DNA from: Streptococcus sp. A12
GTDB lineage: Bacteria; Bacillota; Bacilli; Lactobacillales; Streptococcaceae
NCBI RefSeq assembly: GCF_905372335.1
Contig: NZ_CAJPOU010000001.1
Location: 1 to 64,000, forward strand
Length of the DNA: 64,000 nt
Reading direction: 5' to 3'
The notes under the pieces were generated by a model. The model saw nothing but the letters and a program-made list of their open reading frames with translations. It was not told where the DNA came from and did no database searches. The translations under genes and the position numbers were made by a program. Within the stretch, counting starts at the first letter, position 1. Every line of letters starts with the position of its first letter. Shown here piece by piece: positions 35,579 through 44,334 of this stretch.

Positions 35579-37633
35579 ATGGAGATTCTTGTATACGCCA
35601 TTGTCTTTTCATTGATCCTGATTGTCTCCAATGCGACCAATAAGTTGATTCCGACTTTACCCCTCCCTTTGATCCAGATATTATTGGGGATTGGGATTGG
35701 CTTTCTCTTACCCAATTCGGAGTACCACTTAGATACCGAGCTCTTTTTGGCCTTGGTTATTGGACCATTACTCTTTCGAGAAGCAGAAGAAGCAGACATT
35801 ACCTCGATTCTGAAGCACTGGCGCATTATCGCCTTTTTAATCTTCCCAGTTATTTTTATTTCGACCCTTAGCTTGGGGTGGTTGGCCCATCTCTTGTGGC
35901 TAGGAATTCCACTAGCGGCCTGTATGGCAGTAGGAGCAGCGCTCGGGCCGACTGATTTGGTGGCTTTTGCCTCCCTTTCGGAACGCTTTACCTTTCCAAA
36001 ACGAATCTCCAACATTCTAAAAGGAGAGGGCTTGCTCAATGATGCTTCAGGTTTGGTGGCCTTTCGTGTGGCTCTAGCTGCTTGGACCACTGGAGTATTT
36101 TCCTTGGGCCAAGCTAGTTGGGACTTGGTCATCTCTATTTTAGGAGGGTTTGCGGTCGGGATTGTGACAGCTGCTGTCAACCGTGGGCTTCAAAAATTAC
36201 TGCTCAGTGTTCGGGCAACGGATATTGCCAGTGAACTCATTTTAGAATTGAGTCTCCCCTTACTGACCTTCTTTATCGCAGAAGAGATCCATGTATCAGG
36301 GATTATTGCGGTTGTCGTGGCTGGGATCCTAAAGGCTAGTCGGTTTAAGAAAATTACCCTACTAGAAGCCAAGGTGGATACGGTCACGCATACGGTATGG
36401 AATACAGTCAATTTTGTCCTCAATGGGTCTGTCTTTGTCCTCTTGGGGATGGAGCTGGAGATGATTTCTGAGCCAATTTTGAGGACTCCCTTTTACAACA
36501 ATCTGCTCTTGATTGTGACTGTTCTCTTATTGACGGGGCTCTTGTTCCTGATTCGCTTTTTGATGGTGTATGGATTTTACTGGTATCGGGGTTTCCGATT
36601 GAAAAAATCCATTGATAAGTATCTGAAAGATGCCCTCTTGTTGACCTTTTCAGGGGTCAAAGGAACAGTGTCCATCGCAACCATTCTCTTGATACCGACG
36701 CATCTAGAAGCAGAATATCCAGTTCTCTTGTTTTTAGTAGCAGGGGTCACCTTGTGTAGTTTCTTAATCGGACTTCTCGTCCTCCCAAAACTATCCGAGG
36801 GCAAAGAGGAATCCAATGATCATTTGATGCATATTGCTATCTTGAATGATGTCGTCATGCTATTGGAGAAAGAGTTGACGGTGACCAAACAGAAGGGTCC
36901 TTTATACGCGGCGATTGATAATTATCATGGACGGATAGAAAATATGATTCTCAATCAGGAGGATAAAGCGACTCAAAGAGACTGGGAACAACTAAAACTC
37001 CTTATTCTTAGTATTGAAAACGATGGCTTGGAACAGGCTTATGAAGAAGGAAAGATTCGAGATAGAAGTTACCATGTCTACCAACGTTATCTTCGATCCA
37101 TGGAGCAGAAGGTCAACCGCAATCTGTCATCGCGCCTGACCTATTATTTCTTGGTACTCTTCCGCTTGCTCCGACTGCTGTTGCACGAGCTTGTGACCTT
37201 TGGATCCGGTATTCGGGCATGGAAAAACGGAGAGAATTACAAGCTCGAAGCCATCGACTATGACCAGATTGCTGCCTTGTATCTGGCCAATACGGAAATC
37301 ATTATCGAGAGTTTGGAAAACCTAAAAGGGATTTATCGGAGTACCTTGATTTCCTTCCTTCAAGAATCTCGTCTGCGGGAAACATCGTTGATTACCAGTG
37401 GTGCTTTTGTAGAGCGGGTTATCAATCGCATCAAGCCCAATAATATTGACGAGATGCTAAGAGGCTATTACTTAGAAAGAAAATTGATTTTCGAATATGA
37501 GGAGCAGCACTTAATTTCGGCCAAGTATGCGCGTCGCATGCGCCAAAATGTCAACGAATTGGAAAACTATTCCTTAAGAGAAAGTGCCAATACTCTTCCT
37601 TATGACATGATCAATTATGCTCGGAATCGGTAA
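35579..37633 (+). CDS. CPA1-family Na+/H+ antiporter
   Basis: A 684-residue antiporter. The N-terminal 400 residues hold about 12 membrane helices with the CPA1 motif ALGPTDLVAFASL (acidic transport residue) and LKGEGLLNDASGLVAFRVAL (the conserved ND pair). The 280-residue cytoplasmic C-terminus is hydrophilic and helical (HLMHIAILNDVVMLLEKEL...), probably regulatory. It should export sodium or potassium for protons, useful in acid and salt stress. AGGAGG lies 7 nt before the ATG. Confidence 0.9.
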   Translation: MEILVYAIVFSLILIVSNATNKLIPTLPLPLIQILLGIGIGFLLPNSEYHLDTELFLALVIGPLLFREAEEADITSILKHWRIIAFLIFPVIFISTLSLGWLAHLLWLGIPLAACMAVGAALGPTDLVAFASLSERFTFPKRISNILKGEGLLNDASGLVAFRVALAAWTTGVFSLGQASWDLVISILGGFAVGIVTAAVNRGLQKLLLSVRATDIASELILELSLPLLTFFIAEEIHVSGIIAVVVAGILKASRFKKITLLEAKVDTVTHTVWNTVNFVLNGSVFVLLGMELEMISEPILRTPFYNNLLLIVTVLLLTGLLFLIRFLMVYGFYWYRGFRLKKSIDKYLKDALLLTFSGVKGTVSIATILLIPTHLEAEYPVLLFLVAGVTLCSFLIGLLVLPKLSEGKEESNDHLMHIAILNDVVMLLEKELTVTKQKGPLYAAIDNYHGRIENMILNQEDKATQRDWEQLKLLILSIENDGLEQAYEEGKIRDRSYHVYQRYLRSMEQKVNRNLSSRLTYYFLVLFRLLRLLLHELVTFGSGIRAWKNGENYKLEAIDYDQIAALYLANTEIIIESLENLKGIYRSTLISFLQESRLRETSLITSGAFVERVINRIKPNNIDEMLRGYYLERKLIFEYEEQHLISAKYARRMRQNVNELENYSLRESANTLPYDMINYARNR

Positions 37634-37659
37634 AAGTGAGTTTCCGCTTTAATAGAAGA

Positions 37660-37692
37660 AAAGAGATTGGTGACGCTTGACCCAATCTCTTT
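37660..37692. terminator. Bidirectional terminator
   Basis: AAAGAGATTGG pairs perfectly with CCAATCTCTTT around an 11-nt loop and separates the converging antiporter and ABC ATPase genes. Confidence 0.82.
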
Positions 37693-37715
37693 GTTTTGTA
37701 TCTTAGTAAGTCTTT

Positions 37716-38504
37716 TTACTGCTCTGGCTGGATATAATAGCGTTCTTCCCCGATTGGAATCAGCTGGACCTTTCCCCCGTAAAAAGCTGATAGCGTTTCT
37801 TGGGTGAGAATTTCCTCCTTAGGTCCTTGGGCAAAACTTTGTCCCTCCTTGAGGAGAAGGACATGGCTAAAGGACTTGGTGATTTCCTCTGCATGGTGGG
37901 TGACAAAGAGAATGGTCGGCGCCTTTTCCATCTGCTTTATCTGTTGGATTAGCTGAAAGATCGCTTCCCGAGCAAATAAGTCAAGCCCACTAGAGGCTTC
38001 GTCAAAGATGAGAAGATTGGGCTCTTCCATGAGACTACGGGCGATAAGAATCGTCTGTTTTTCCCCTTGAGAGAGAGTCCGGTATTTTCGCCCAATCAAA
38101 GAAGCAGCACCGATGCGACGCAGCATGGATCGTGCTTCCTCAAGTTCTTTATCTCCATAAGCTGTATAGAGAATGCTACTCTTGTATTTCCCTGTGAGGA
38201 CGATTTCTTCTGGGGATAGAGATTCAGGGATGCGCTCAGAAATAAAGGAGCTGACCACTCCGATTCGCTTGCGGAGCTCCGGAATGCCTCCTTGTCCAAA
38301 TTGTGTTCCAAGGACAGAAACCTCCCCTTCCGTTTTCCAATATTCCGCCATTAGGAGACGGAGTAGGGTCGATTTGCCAGCACCATTCAGTCCAAGGATG
38401 GCCCAGGTTTCCTCCTTATTGACGGTCCAATTCAAACGGGAAAGGAGATTTTTTCCTTCTTTTCTGAGAGTGACGTCTTTCAGTTCAATTAAGCTTTCTT
38501 TCAT
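37716..38504 (-). CDS. Orphan ABC transporter ATP-binding protein (YlmA-like)
   Basis: A complete ABC ATPase: Walker A LGLNGAGKST, signature LSQGEKQ (SRKYRTLSQGEKQTILIARSL context), Walker B NLLIFDEASSGLD, and the H-loop FVTHHAEE. No permease or binding protein is adjacent, so the partner is unknown; it may serve with a membrane protein elsewhere or act in another way. Two start codons are possible: the ATG at 38519 would leave a leader of only about 7 nt, while the ATG at 38504 (262 aa) has AAGG 14 nt upstream. Confidence 0.82.
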   Translation of the reverse strand: MKESLIELKDVTLRKEGKNLLSRLNWTVNKEETWAILGLNGAGKSTLLRLLMAEYWKTEGEVSVLGTQFGQGGIPELRKRIGVVSSFISERIPESLSPEEIVLTGKYKSSILYTAYGDKELEEARSMLRRIGAASLIGRKYRTLSQGEKQTILIARSLMEEPNLLIFDEASSGLDLFAREAIFQLIQQIKQMEKAPTILFVTHHAEEITKSFSHVLLLKEGQSFAQGPKEEILTQETLSAFYGGKVQLIPIGEERYYIQPEQ

Positions 38505-38530
38505 CTTTTTAACCTTCATAAAAATATTCT

Positions 38531-38558
38531 CTATTTTACCATAAATATGATAAAATAG
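38531..38558. promoter_or_regulatory. Divergent extended -10 promoters in one dyad
   Basis: CTATTTTA (38531-38538) and TAAAATAG (38551-38558) form an 8-bp inverted repeat. Each half is a TAAAAT -10 box, with TGa before the rightward box and TGG before the leftward one. They drive the AI-2E-type gene and the ABC ATPase in opposite directions. Confidence 0.6.
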
Positions 38559-38575
38559 CAGATAGGAGGAAAGGG

Positions 38576-39703
38576 ATGTTTCATAAAAGTAAATTATTTT
38601 TCTGGACCTGTGAAGTCCTATTATTAACGATTATATTCTATATTTGGGGAAGTATGGGAAGCCTGATCTCTCCCTTTGTATCCGTTCTGAATACCATTAT
38701 TCTTCCATTTTTGATTGCTGGTTTCTTGTACTATATCACCAATCCAATCGTAGAATTTTTGGAAAAGAAATTTCATCTGAATCGAATTTGGGGCATTTTA
38801 TTAACTCTGGTAACCCTTTTTGGATTGATTATTTATGGGATTGTTTATATCCTGCCTATTTTGATCAACCAGTTGACAAGCTTGATTAATTCAACCCAAG
38901 GTTTGTATTGGGAAGTGCAAAGTTTTGTGACGAAGTTATCGAAAAATCCGGCCTTTCAGAGTATCAATATCCAATCAACTATTCAGCAGTTAAACCTGTC
39001 TTATGTGGATATTCTTCAAAATATCTTAAACAGTGTGACCAATAGTTTAGGTAGTGTGGTGTCAACGATTGTCAATACACTCTTCATTTTGGTGATGACA
39101 CCGATATTCTTGGTATACTTCTTGATTGATGGGAAAAAACTGTTACCGATGTTAGAGCGGACTATCCTGAAAAATGATCGGCGGAATATTACCTCTCTCT
39201 TAGTGAGTCTCAACCAAACAGTTTCTCGCTATATTAGTGGGATTTCTATCGATGCTTTAATCATCGGGACTTTAGCCTTTATTGGCTACAGTTTTATCGG
39301 TTTGAAGTATGCCTTGGTCTTTGCCATTTTCTCAGCCTTGGCCAACCTCATTCCCTATATTGGACCGACGATTGGCTTGATTCCTATGGTGGTTACCTAT
39401 GCCTTCACGGATTTCAATATGATGATCAAAGCGGTTATCTTCATGCTCATCGTCCAACAGATTGACGGAAATATCCTCTACCCTCGGATTGTGGGAGGGG
39501 TGATGAAGGTGCATCCCATTACCATCATGGTCCTCTTGCTCTTATCAAGTAACATCTATGGTGTGATTGGGATGGTTGTGGCCATTCCAGTTTATTCGAT
39601 CGGTAAAGAGATCGTGAAATTCCTCGCGGCCTTGTATGAGAATCATAAAAAGACAAAGGAACAGCGCAAGCAAGAAGAGTTTGGAATCATTAATAAATCC
39701 TAA
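38576..39703 (+). CDS. AI-2E/PerM-family membrane transporter
   Basis: A 375-residue integral membrane protein with about seven to eight helices. The family marks are GFLYYITNPIVEFLEKK near the N-terminus, FLVYFLIDGKKLL, and the C-terminal ANLIPYIGPTIGLIPMVV and QQIDGNILYPRIVGGVMKVHPITIMVLLL. Members export AI-2 or act as Na+/H+ antiporters or in other exports; the substrate here is not predictable. GGAGGAAAGGG precedes the ATG. Confidence 0.88.
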   Translation: MFHKSKLFFWTCEVLLLTIIFYIWGSMGSLISPFVSVLNTIILPFLIAGFLYYITNPIVEFLEKKFHLNRIWGILLTLVTLFGLIIYGIVYILPILINQLTSLINSTQGLYWEVQSFVTKLSKNPAFQSINIQSTIQQLNLSYVDILQNILNSVTNSLGSVVSTIVNTLFILVMTPIFLVYFLIDGKKLLPMLERTILKNDRRNITSLLVSLNQTVSRYISGISIDALIIGTLAFIGYSFIGLKYALVFAIFSALANLIPYIGPTIGLIPMVVTYAFTDFNMMIKAVIFMLIVQQIDGNILYPRIVGGVMKVHPITIMVLLLLSSNIYGVIGMVVAIPVYSIGKEIVKFLAALYENHKKTKEQRKQEEFGIINKS

Positions 39704-39716
39704 CAGAATAAACGAG

Positions 39717-39742
39717 AAGGGAATGGGTGACCATTCCTTTTT
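39717..39742 (+). terminator. Intrinsic terminator
   Basis: AAGGGAATGG pairs with CCATTCCTTT around GTGA, then T residues. Confidence 0.8.
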
Positions 39743-39811
39743 GAGTATAGACTTAGAAAGGATAGGCTAAGGACTTGAATCGTAAACTTTTACCTTTCCT
39801 TTAAGACAATA

Positions 39812-39820
39812 TGTTATAAT
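39812..39820 (+). promoter_or_regulatory. Extended -10 promoter of the Mga-like gene
   Basis: TGtTATAAT, 38 bp before the ATG; AAGGAG at 39843-39848 is the ribosome site. Both are intact despite the broken coding sequence. Confidence 0.6.
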
Positions 39821-39858
39821 GAATTAGTAATGATACAAGATCAAGGAGTTTCTATAAG

Positions 39859-41337
39859 ATGATAGAATTGCTTGCCAAGAAGCAGCGACGCCAAATGCGT
39901 TTGCTAGAAACATTAATTCGTGAAAAGCGCTGGTTTCATTTGAAGGAACTCGCTGAAATGTTAGATTGTACAGAGCGGTCATTAAAGGAGGATCTTTCAA
40001 ATTTACGGACGGTCTTTAATGAATTTTTGATTGAATCCTCGACAAATGGTATTAAAATTAGCTATGACGATTCAATTGGGATTGAGGTGGTGTACCATCA
40101 CTTCTTTAAAGAATCTACAACTTTCTCCCTCTTGGAATACTTGTTCTTCCATAAGGATGTTTCCAGTGACTTAATTTGTAGACGGTATGATCTCAGCCAG
40201 TAATCATTTTATCGCTTGATTCGAAATATCAACCAAATTATTCAGGAAAAGTACAATATTCGAATCACCTTGAATCCTCTAAATATTGTGGGGGACGAAG
40301 TCGATATTCGCTTTTTCTATTCCCAGTATTTTGCAGAGCGGTATTATTATTTAGAGTGGCCATTTCCAGATATCAGAGAGCAAGTCATCATTGATTTCTT
40401 CACCTTCTTCAAATTGACAGAAATCCCACTGACTTATTCGATTTTCCATTCCTATAAAATTATGCTGACGGTCTACCTATACCGGATTAAGCAAGGTTAT
40501 CGAATTGAAGGGGCCAATAATTTTGAACAATACGCCTATCTCTATCAGGAACTACCAAAAATCAATGAGATGCTTCGTTATTTTGGCTTGCAGTTGGGTG
40601 TGGAATTTAACGAAGAAACCATAGAACAACTCTTTATTATCTTCTTACAGAAACGCTTCTATTTTACTCCACAGGGTCTGATTGACGCTACAGAGGAAGA
40701 CGCTGTTACAAAAAAATCCTATATTTTAGCCTCTCAATTTCTTGATCACCTGAGTGAATCTTATGGTTTAGAACTTGAGAATTATGAAGAGATGATCATA
40801 CATATTCACAACACTGCCTATTTGGAGCGGCGTGAAATCTTTGGTGAATTTCTTCTCTATGATACTAAGAGCTATACCAATGAGGATTATCGAACCCTCT
40901 TCCCTAAATTTTATCTGGATGTTGAAACTGGTTTGTATCACTATCTCAAAGAGATGGGCTTTCATGAAAATCCTGAAAACCTCAAGCATCAGATTTATAC
41001 CGTATTTTCACATTGGGAAAATCTATTGCCTCAACTATTAAGGAGACGGACAGCTGTCAAGGTCTTAATCATTAGCCGATACGATGACCACGATGCTAAG
41101 TCCATGATTGATTTCTTATAATTTTATTGTACGGATAACTCTGAGTTTTCACAGGTCATCAAGCATGACTTTAAACTTCATGAATTAGAGCACACTGAGT
41201 ATGATGTCATTGTTGCCAACTTTATGATTCCGGATATAAAAGGGAAAAAATTTATTTGTACAAGTAGTTTGACCCTTTTGGAATTTGTAGAAAAACTGAA
41301 TGTACTCTTTTATGATTTTACACGTTATGGAGTATAA
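39859..41337 (+). pseudogene. Mga-family regulator interrupted by two in-frame TAA codons
   Basis: Read through, this is a 492-residue Mga/MgrA-type regulator: an N-terminal helix-turn-helix (REKRWFHLKELAEMLDCTERSLKEDL), a PRD-like centre, and an EIIB-like C-terminus starting VKVLIISRYDDHDAKSM. The same frame carries TAA at codon 115 (40201-40203) and at codon 421 (41119-41121) and ends with TAA at 41335-41337. No insertion or deletion is present. From memory of pneumococcal MgrA, both internal stops fall where Ser is found (SSLYRI; LSYYC), so each could be one TCA to TAA change. Mga regulators control surface and virulence genes. It may be a recent pseudogene, yield fragments, or reflect sequence error. 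Confidence 0.85.
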
Positions 41338-41343
41338 CTGGCC

Positions 41344-41370
41344 TTCCCTCCTCTTTTAGAAGGGAAATTT
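41344..41370 (+). terminator. Weak terminator after the Mga-like gene
   Basis: TTCCCT pairs with AGGGAA, followed by ATTTTTG. Modest stem of 6 bp. Confidence 0.5.
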
Positions 41371-41398
41371 TTGCGACTATGCACCATTTTAAAAAATA

Positions 41399-41407
41399 TG
41401 ATATAAT
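41399..41407 (+). promoter_or_regulatory. Extended -10 promoter
   Basis: TGaTATAAT lies 33 bp before the start of the CNNM-type gene. Confidence 0.6.
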
Positions 41408-41440
41408 GGGCATTATTACTATACATTGAGGAGAATATCC

Positions 41441-42790
41441 ATGGAAGACCCTGGCAGTCAGGATTTAATACTGCAATTTGTTTTACTATTTGTATTGACC
41501 TTATTAAATGCATTTTTCTCTGCAACGGAGATGTCGATGGTATCGCTGAACCGTTCTCGAGTAGAGCAAAAGGCTGAGGAAGGTGATAAGAAATATATTC
41601 GTCTCTTAAAGGTATTGGAAAATCCCAACCACTTTTTATCTACGATTCAGGTTGGTATTACCTTGATTACCATCTTGTCTGGGGCAAGCCTAGCAGATAA
41701 TCTTGGGAAAGTAATCGCTTCTTGTATGGGAAATACGGAGACAGCACGTGCGATAGCTAGCTTCCTCTCACTGGCTTTTTTGACCTATATTTCGATTGTA
41801 TTTGGTGAGTTATATCCGAAGCGTATTGCCATGAATCTGAAAGATAGCTTGGCTATTCGAACGGCTCCAATTGTTATTTTACTAGGAAAAATCGTTAGCC
41901 CCTTTGTCTGGCTCTTATCGGCATCAACCAATCTGGTCAGTCGTCTGACCCCTATGCAATTCGATGATGCAGACGAAGAGATGTCACGGGATGAGATTGC
42001 CTATATGCTGGCTAAGAGTGAAACGAGTCTGGATGCTGACGAGATTGAAATGTTGCAAGGAGTCTTTTCACTAGATGAGCTGATGGCGCGTGAGCTAATG
42101 GTTCCTCGTACGGATGCCTTTATGGTGGATATCCAAGATGATACCAGAGAAATCATCGAAAGTATCTTAAAACAGAATTTTTCTCGTATTCCTGTCTATG
42201 ATGATGACAAGGACAATGTCATTGGTCTGATCCATACCAAACGTTTGCTTAATGAAGGTTTTGTGAATGGATTTGATAACATCGCTCTTCGCAAGATTCT
42301 TCAGGAACCGCTCTTTGTACCGGAAACGATCTTTGTTGATGATCTTTTAAAGGAACTCCGGAATACACAAAATCAGATGGCCATTTTGCTCGATGAGTAT
42401 GGAGGAATGGCTGGTCTGGTAACCTTGGAAGACCTTCTTGAGGAAATTGTCGGGGAAATCGATGATGAGACTGATAAGGCTGAAAATGACGTATTTGAAA
42501 TTGAGCCTAACCTCTATATTGTGCAGGGGATTGTGACCTTAAATGACTTTAATGAGTATTTTGATGTGAAGCTGGAAAGTGATGATGTGGATACCATTGC
42601 AGGCTACTACCTAACTGGGGTTGGTCGCATTCCAGGTCACAAGGAACGCTTGAGTTTTGAAGTAGACAGCATGAAGAAACACTTGATCCTTACAAACGAT
42701 AAGGTGAAAAATGGTCGTGTTACCAAGGTGAAGGTTGAGGTCAGTGATCTAGTCGATGAAGACGAGCAAACGACAAAAGTTCAAGAATAA
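41441..42790 (+). CDS. CNNM/CorC-type membrane protein (hemolysin-like)
   Basis: A 449-residue protein with a DUF21/CNNM membrane domain (FVLTLLNAFFSATEMSMVSLNRSRVEQ; residues about 1-190), a CBS pair (LMVPRTDAFMVDIQDD... RIPVYDDDKDNVIGLIHTKRLL), and a C-terminal CorC/HlyC domain (residues about 345-430). Bacterial members export Mg2+ or affect cation balance; the old name hemolysin is misleading. GAGGAG at 41428-41433 selects the ATG at 41441 rather than the TTG at 41426. Confidence 0.9.
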   Translation: MEDPGSQDLILQFVLLFVLTLLNAFFSATEMSMVSLNRSRVEQKAEEGDKKYIRLLKVLENPNHFLSTIQVGITLITILSGASLADNLGKVIASCMGNTETARAIASFLSLAFLTYISIVFGELYPKRIAMNLKDSLAIRTAPIVILLGKIVSPFVWLLSASTNLVSRLTPMQFDDADEEMSRDEIAYMLAKSETSLDADEIEMLQGVFSLDELMARELMVPRTDAFMVDIQDDTREIIESILKQNFSRIPVYDDDKDNVIGLIHTKRLLNEGFVNGFDNIALRKILQEPLFVPETIFVDDLLKELRNTQNQMAILLDEYGGMAGLVTLEDLLEEIVGEIDDETDKAENDVFEIEPNLYIVQGIVTLNDFNEYFDVKLESDDVDTIAGYYLTGVGRIPGHKERLSFEVDSMKKHLILTNDKVKNGRVTKVKVEVSDLVDEDEQTTKVQE

Positions 42791-42798
42791 AGAACATC

Positions 42799-42826
42799 AA
42801 ATCAGGGAGTTTCCCTGATTTTTTTA
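42799..42826 (+). terminator. Intrinsic terminator
   Basis: AAATCAGGGA pairs perfectly with TCCCTGATTT around GTT, then T residues. Confidence 0.88.
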
Positions 42827-42903
42827 TATTCATTTTAGTTGAGTTTGCATCTCTAACCAAATTAATTTATAATAAAATAATTAGTGGTTATAAGGAGATA
42901 GCA

Positions 42904-44121
42904 ATGAAACAAGAAGAATGGTTAGCAGAGTTTGAGAGAGCCCACGGTCGACCAGCCAATCAAGAGGAGATCCAACAGGTTTTTGGTACGTTTGGAAGTC
43001 ATGAAACACAAGCGACACCGAATACGCCCGTAAACCCAATTCAATCTCCATTTGAGGGTGCAGCACCTGTTTCCAGTCAAGGACAATTTGGAGGTCCCTT
43101 ACCGTTTCCAGAACAAGCCAAATTTGGAGGAGCAGCGCCAGCCCCAGAGCAAACACCATTTGGAGATTCGATACCAGCATCAGAGCAAACACAATTTGGA
43201 GGAGCAGCGCCAACTCCAGAGCAAACGCCATTTGGAGGTGCAACACCAGCCCCAGAACAAACACAGTTTGGAGGTACAGGCCAAGCCCCATTTGGAGGTG
43301 CAAGTCCAACTCCAAATCAATTCCAAGGTGGAACAAGTCCTTATCAGCATCAAGGACAGGCTTTTGGACAAGGTGGAACTCAGCCACAAGCTCCTGTTCA
43401 GGAGGCGGCTCAAGCAGGAGCGCCCTTCGCATCTTATAACAACGCTCAGATGCAGGGAGGCTATAAAAACAATGGGCAACTGAATTACCAGACTAATTCC
43501 CCATATATGGGACAAGCTCCAATGCCAGGTAAGAAGTCTAAAAAAGGGCTGATTATTGGTTTATGTAGTCTTGTTGCTGTTGCAGTTTTATCTGTACTTG
43601 CATTTTTCTTATTTGCTAAAAATCCAAATAGTATTCAAGGAAAATGGTCAGCTACTCCTGAAATGAAAAAGACAATGAAGTCTGCTTTTTCTGGCACCTT
43701 CTCGGCTACATCAGATATTTCAAGTGAATTTATAAAAGACATTGATATGATCGTAGAGGTAAAGGGGAAAAAAGTGACCATCAGTGTGGTTGGTAAGATT
43801 GATTTCAAGGGAGCTGCAAAGGAACTCTATGATGATGGAGACAATGATTTTTACTCTGTTGAGGATGCCTTAGACTATATCCAGGAAAAAAGTGAGAGTT
43901 CTTATTTAGAGGATATGGGCCTTGAAATCGATGTGAAGAAAGGTACCCTTAAAATGGTAGCCTTTGAAGGTGAGCTTGATGAAAAAGGTCACCGATTCAT
44001 TCAGTATGAAGATTCGAGTTATATCCTTCAATACGACCTCAAGTATAAAATTAAAAATGGAACCCTGAAAGTTTCCGTGGATGAAGATGACTATGGAATA
44101 GAATACTCCTTTAAAAAATAA
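42904..44121 (+). CDS. Repeat-rich single-pass membrane protein of unknown function
   Basis: A 405-residue protein. It starts with a short charged helix (MKQEEWLAEFERAHGRPANQ), then a Pro/Gln/Gly-rich low-complexity region (about residues 36-205) with tandem 12-residue units of the type FGGAAPxPEQTP. A basic stretch (PGKKSKKG) leads into one membrane helix (residues about 215-237). The C-terminal 165 residues, outside if the N-terminus is in, form a Lys/Asp-rich beta domain starting NPNSIQGKWSATPEMKKT. I recognise the helix-plus-anchor layout as common in streptococcal proteins but know no function. GGAG lies 5 nt before the ATG. Confidence 0.8.
   Translation: MKQEEWLAEFERAHGRPANQEEIQQVFGTFGSHETQATPNTPVNPIQSPFEGAAPVSSQGQFGGPLPFPEQAKFGGAAPAPEQTPFGDSIPASEQTQFGGAAPTPEQTPFGGATPAPEQTQFGGTGQAPFGGASPTPNQFQGGTSPYQHQGQAFGQGGTQPQAPVQEAAQAGAPFASYNNAQMQGGYKNNGQLNYQTNSPYMGQAPMPGKKSKKGLIIGLCSLVAVAVLSVLAFFLFAKNPNSIQGKWSATPEMKKTMKSAFSGTFSATSDISSEFIKDIDMIVEVKGKKVTISVVGKIDFKGAAKELYDDGDNDFYSVEDALDYIQEKSESSYLEDMGLEIDVKKGTLKMVAFEGELDEKGHRFIQYEDSSYILQYDLKYKIKNGTLKVSVDEDDYGIEYSFKK
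43087..43266 (+). repeat. 36-bp tandem repeats inside the membrane protein gene
   Basis: Five units of 36 bp encode Phe-Gly-Gly/Asp followed by a nine-residue Pro/Glu/Gln segment, starting at Phe62, 74, 86, 98 and 110, with partial copies after Phe122. The copies differ by several bases, so the array is not freshly expanded. Confidence 0.8.
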
Positions 44122-44136
44122 GATATTCGCTCATTT

Positions 44137-44162
44137 AGTGCCCTAATCGGGCACTTTTTTTG
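44137..44162 (+). terminator. Intrinsic terminator
   Basis: AGTGCCC pairs with GGGCACT around five bases, then a long T run. Confidence 0.88.
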
Positions 44163-44213
44163 TTGATATACGTAGAAAAAAATAAGATAATTAGAAAAAT
44201 TCTGAATTTAGGG

Positions 44214-44242
44214 TTGACAGCCTGAAAAATTTTCGGTAAGAT
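44214..44242 (+). promoter_or_regulatory. Promoter of the trpXYZ leader
   Basis: A perfect TTGACA (44214-44219) and TAAGAT (44237-44242) with a 17-bp spacer. Transcription would start near 44249, about 300 nt before trpX. Confidence 0.78.
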
Positions 44243-44273
44243 AGTCAACATAAAAAAACGAAAGCAGAATCTT

Positions 44274-44333
44274 ATGAAAAACACGAACTCCACATTGTTG
44301 AATCAAAACTTTTACTTTAGCTACTTTAGATAA
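44274..44333 (+). CDS. Aromatic-rich leader peptide of the trpXYZ operon
   Basis: A 19-codon ORF, MKNTNSTLLNQNFYFSYFR, ends with TAA two bases before the first leader hairpin. Five of its last seven residues are Phe or Tyr, with no Trp. It begins about 25 nt after the expected transcription start; the ribosome site is weak (GAAAG). Position, size and composition fit a regulatory leader peptide whose translation rate sets the fold of the following RNA. That function is inference. Confidence 0.7.
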   Translation: MKNTNSTLLNQNFYFSYFR

Positions 44334-44334
44334 T

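Noticed and set aside
35512..36180. 222-codon minus-strand ORF opposite the antiporter
   Set aside because: Its Lys/Ser-rich translation mirrors the hydrophobic antiporter helices; no start signal.
42881..43515. Long ORFs on the minus strand and in another plus frame over the repeat region
   Set aside because: They are produced by the 36-bp tandem repeats, which keep all frames free of stops; the translations are low-complexity and lack starts with ribosome sites.
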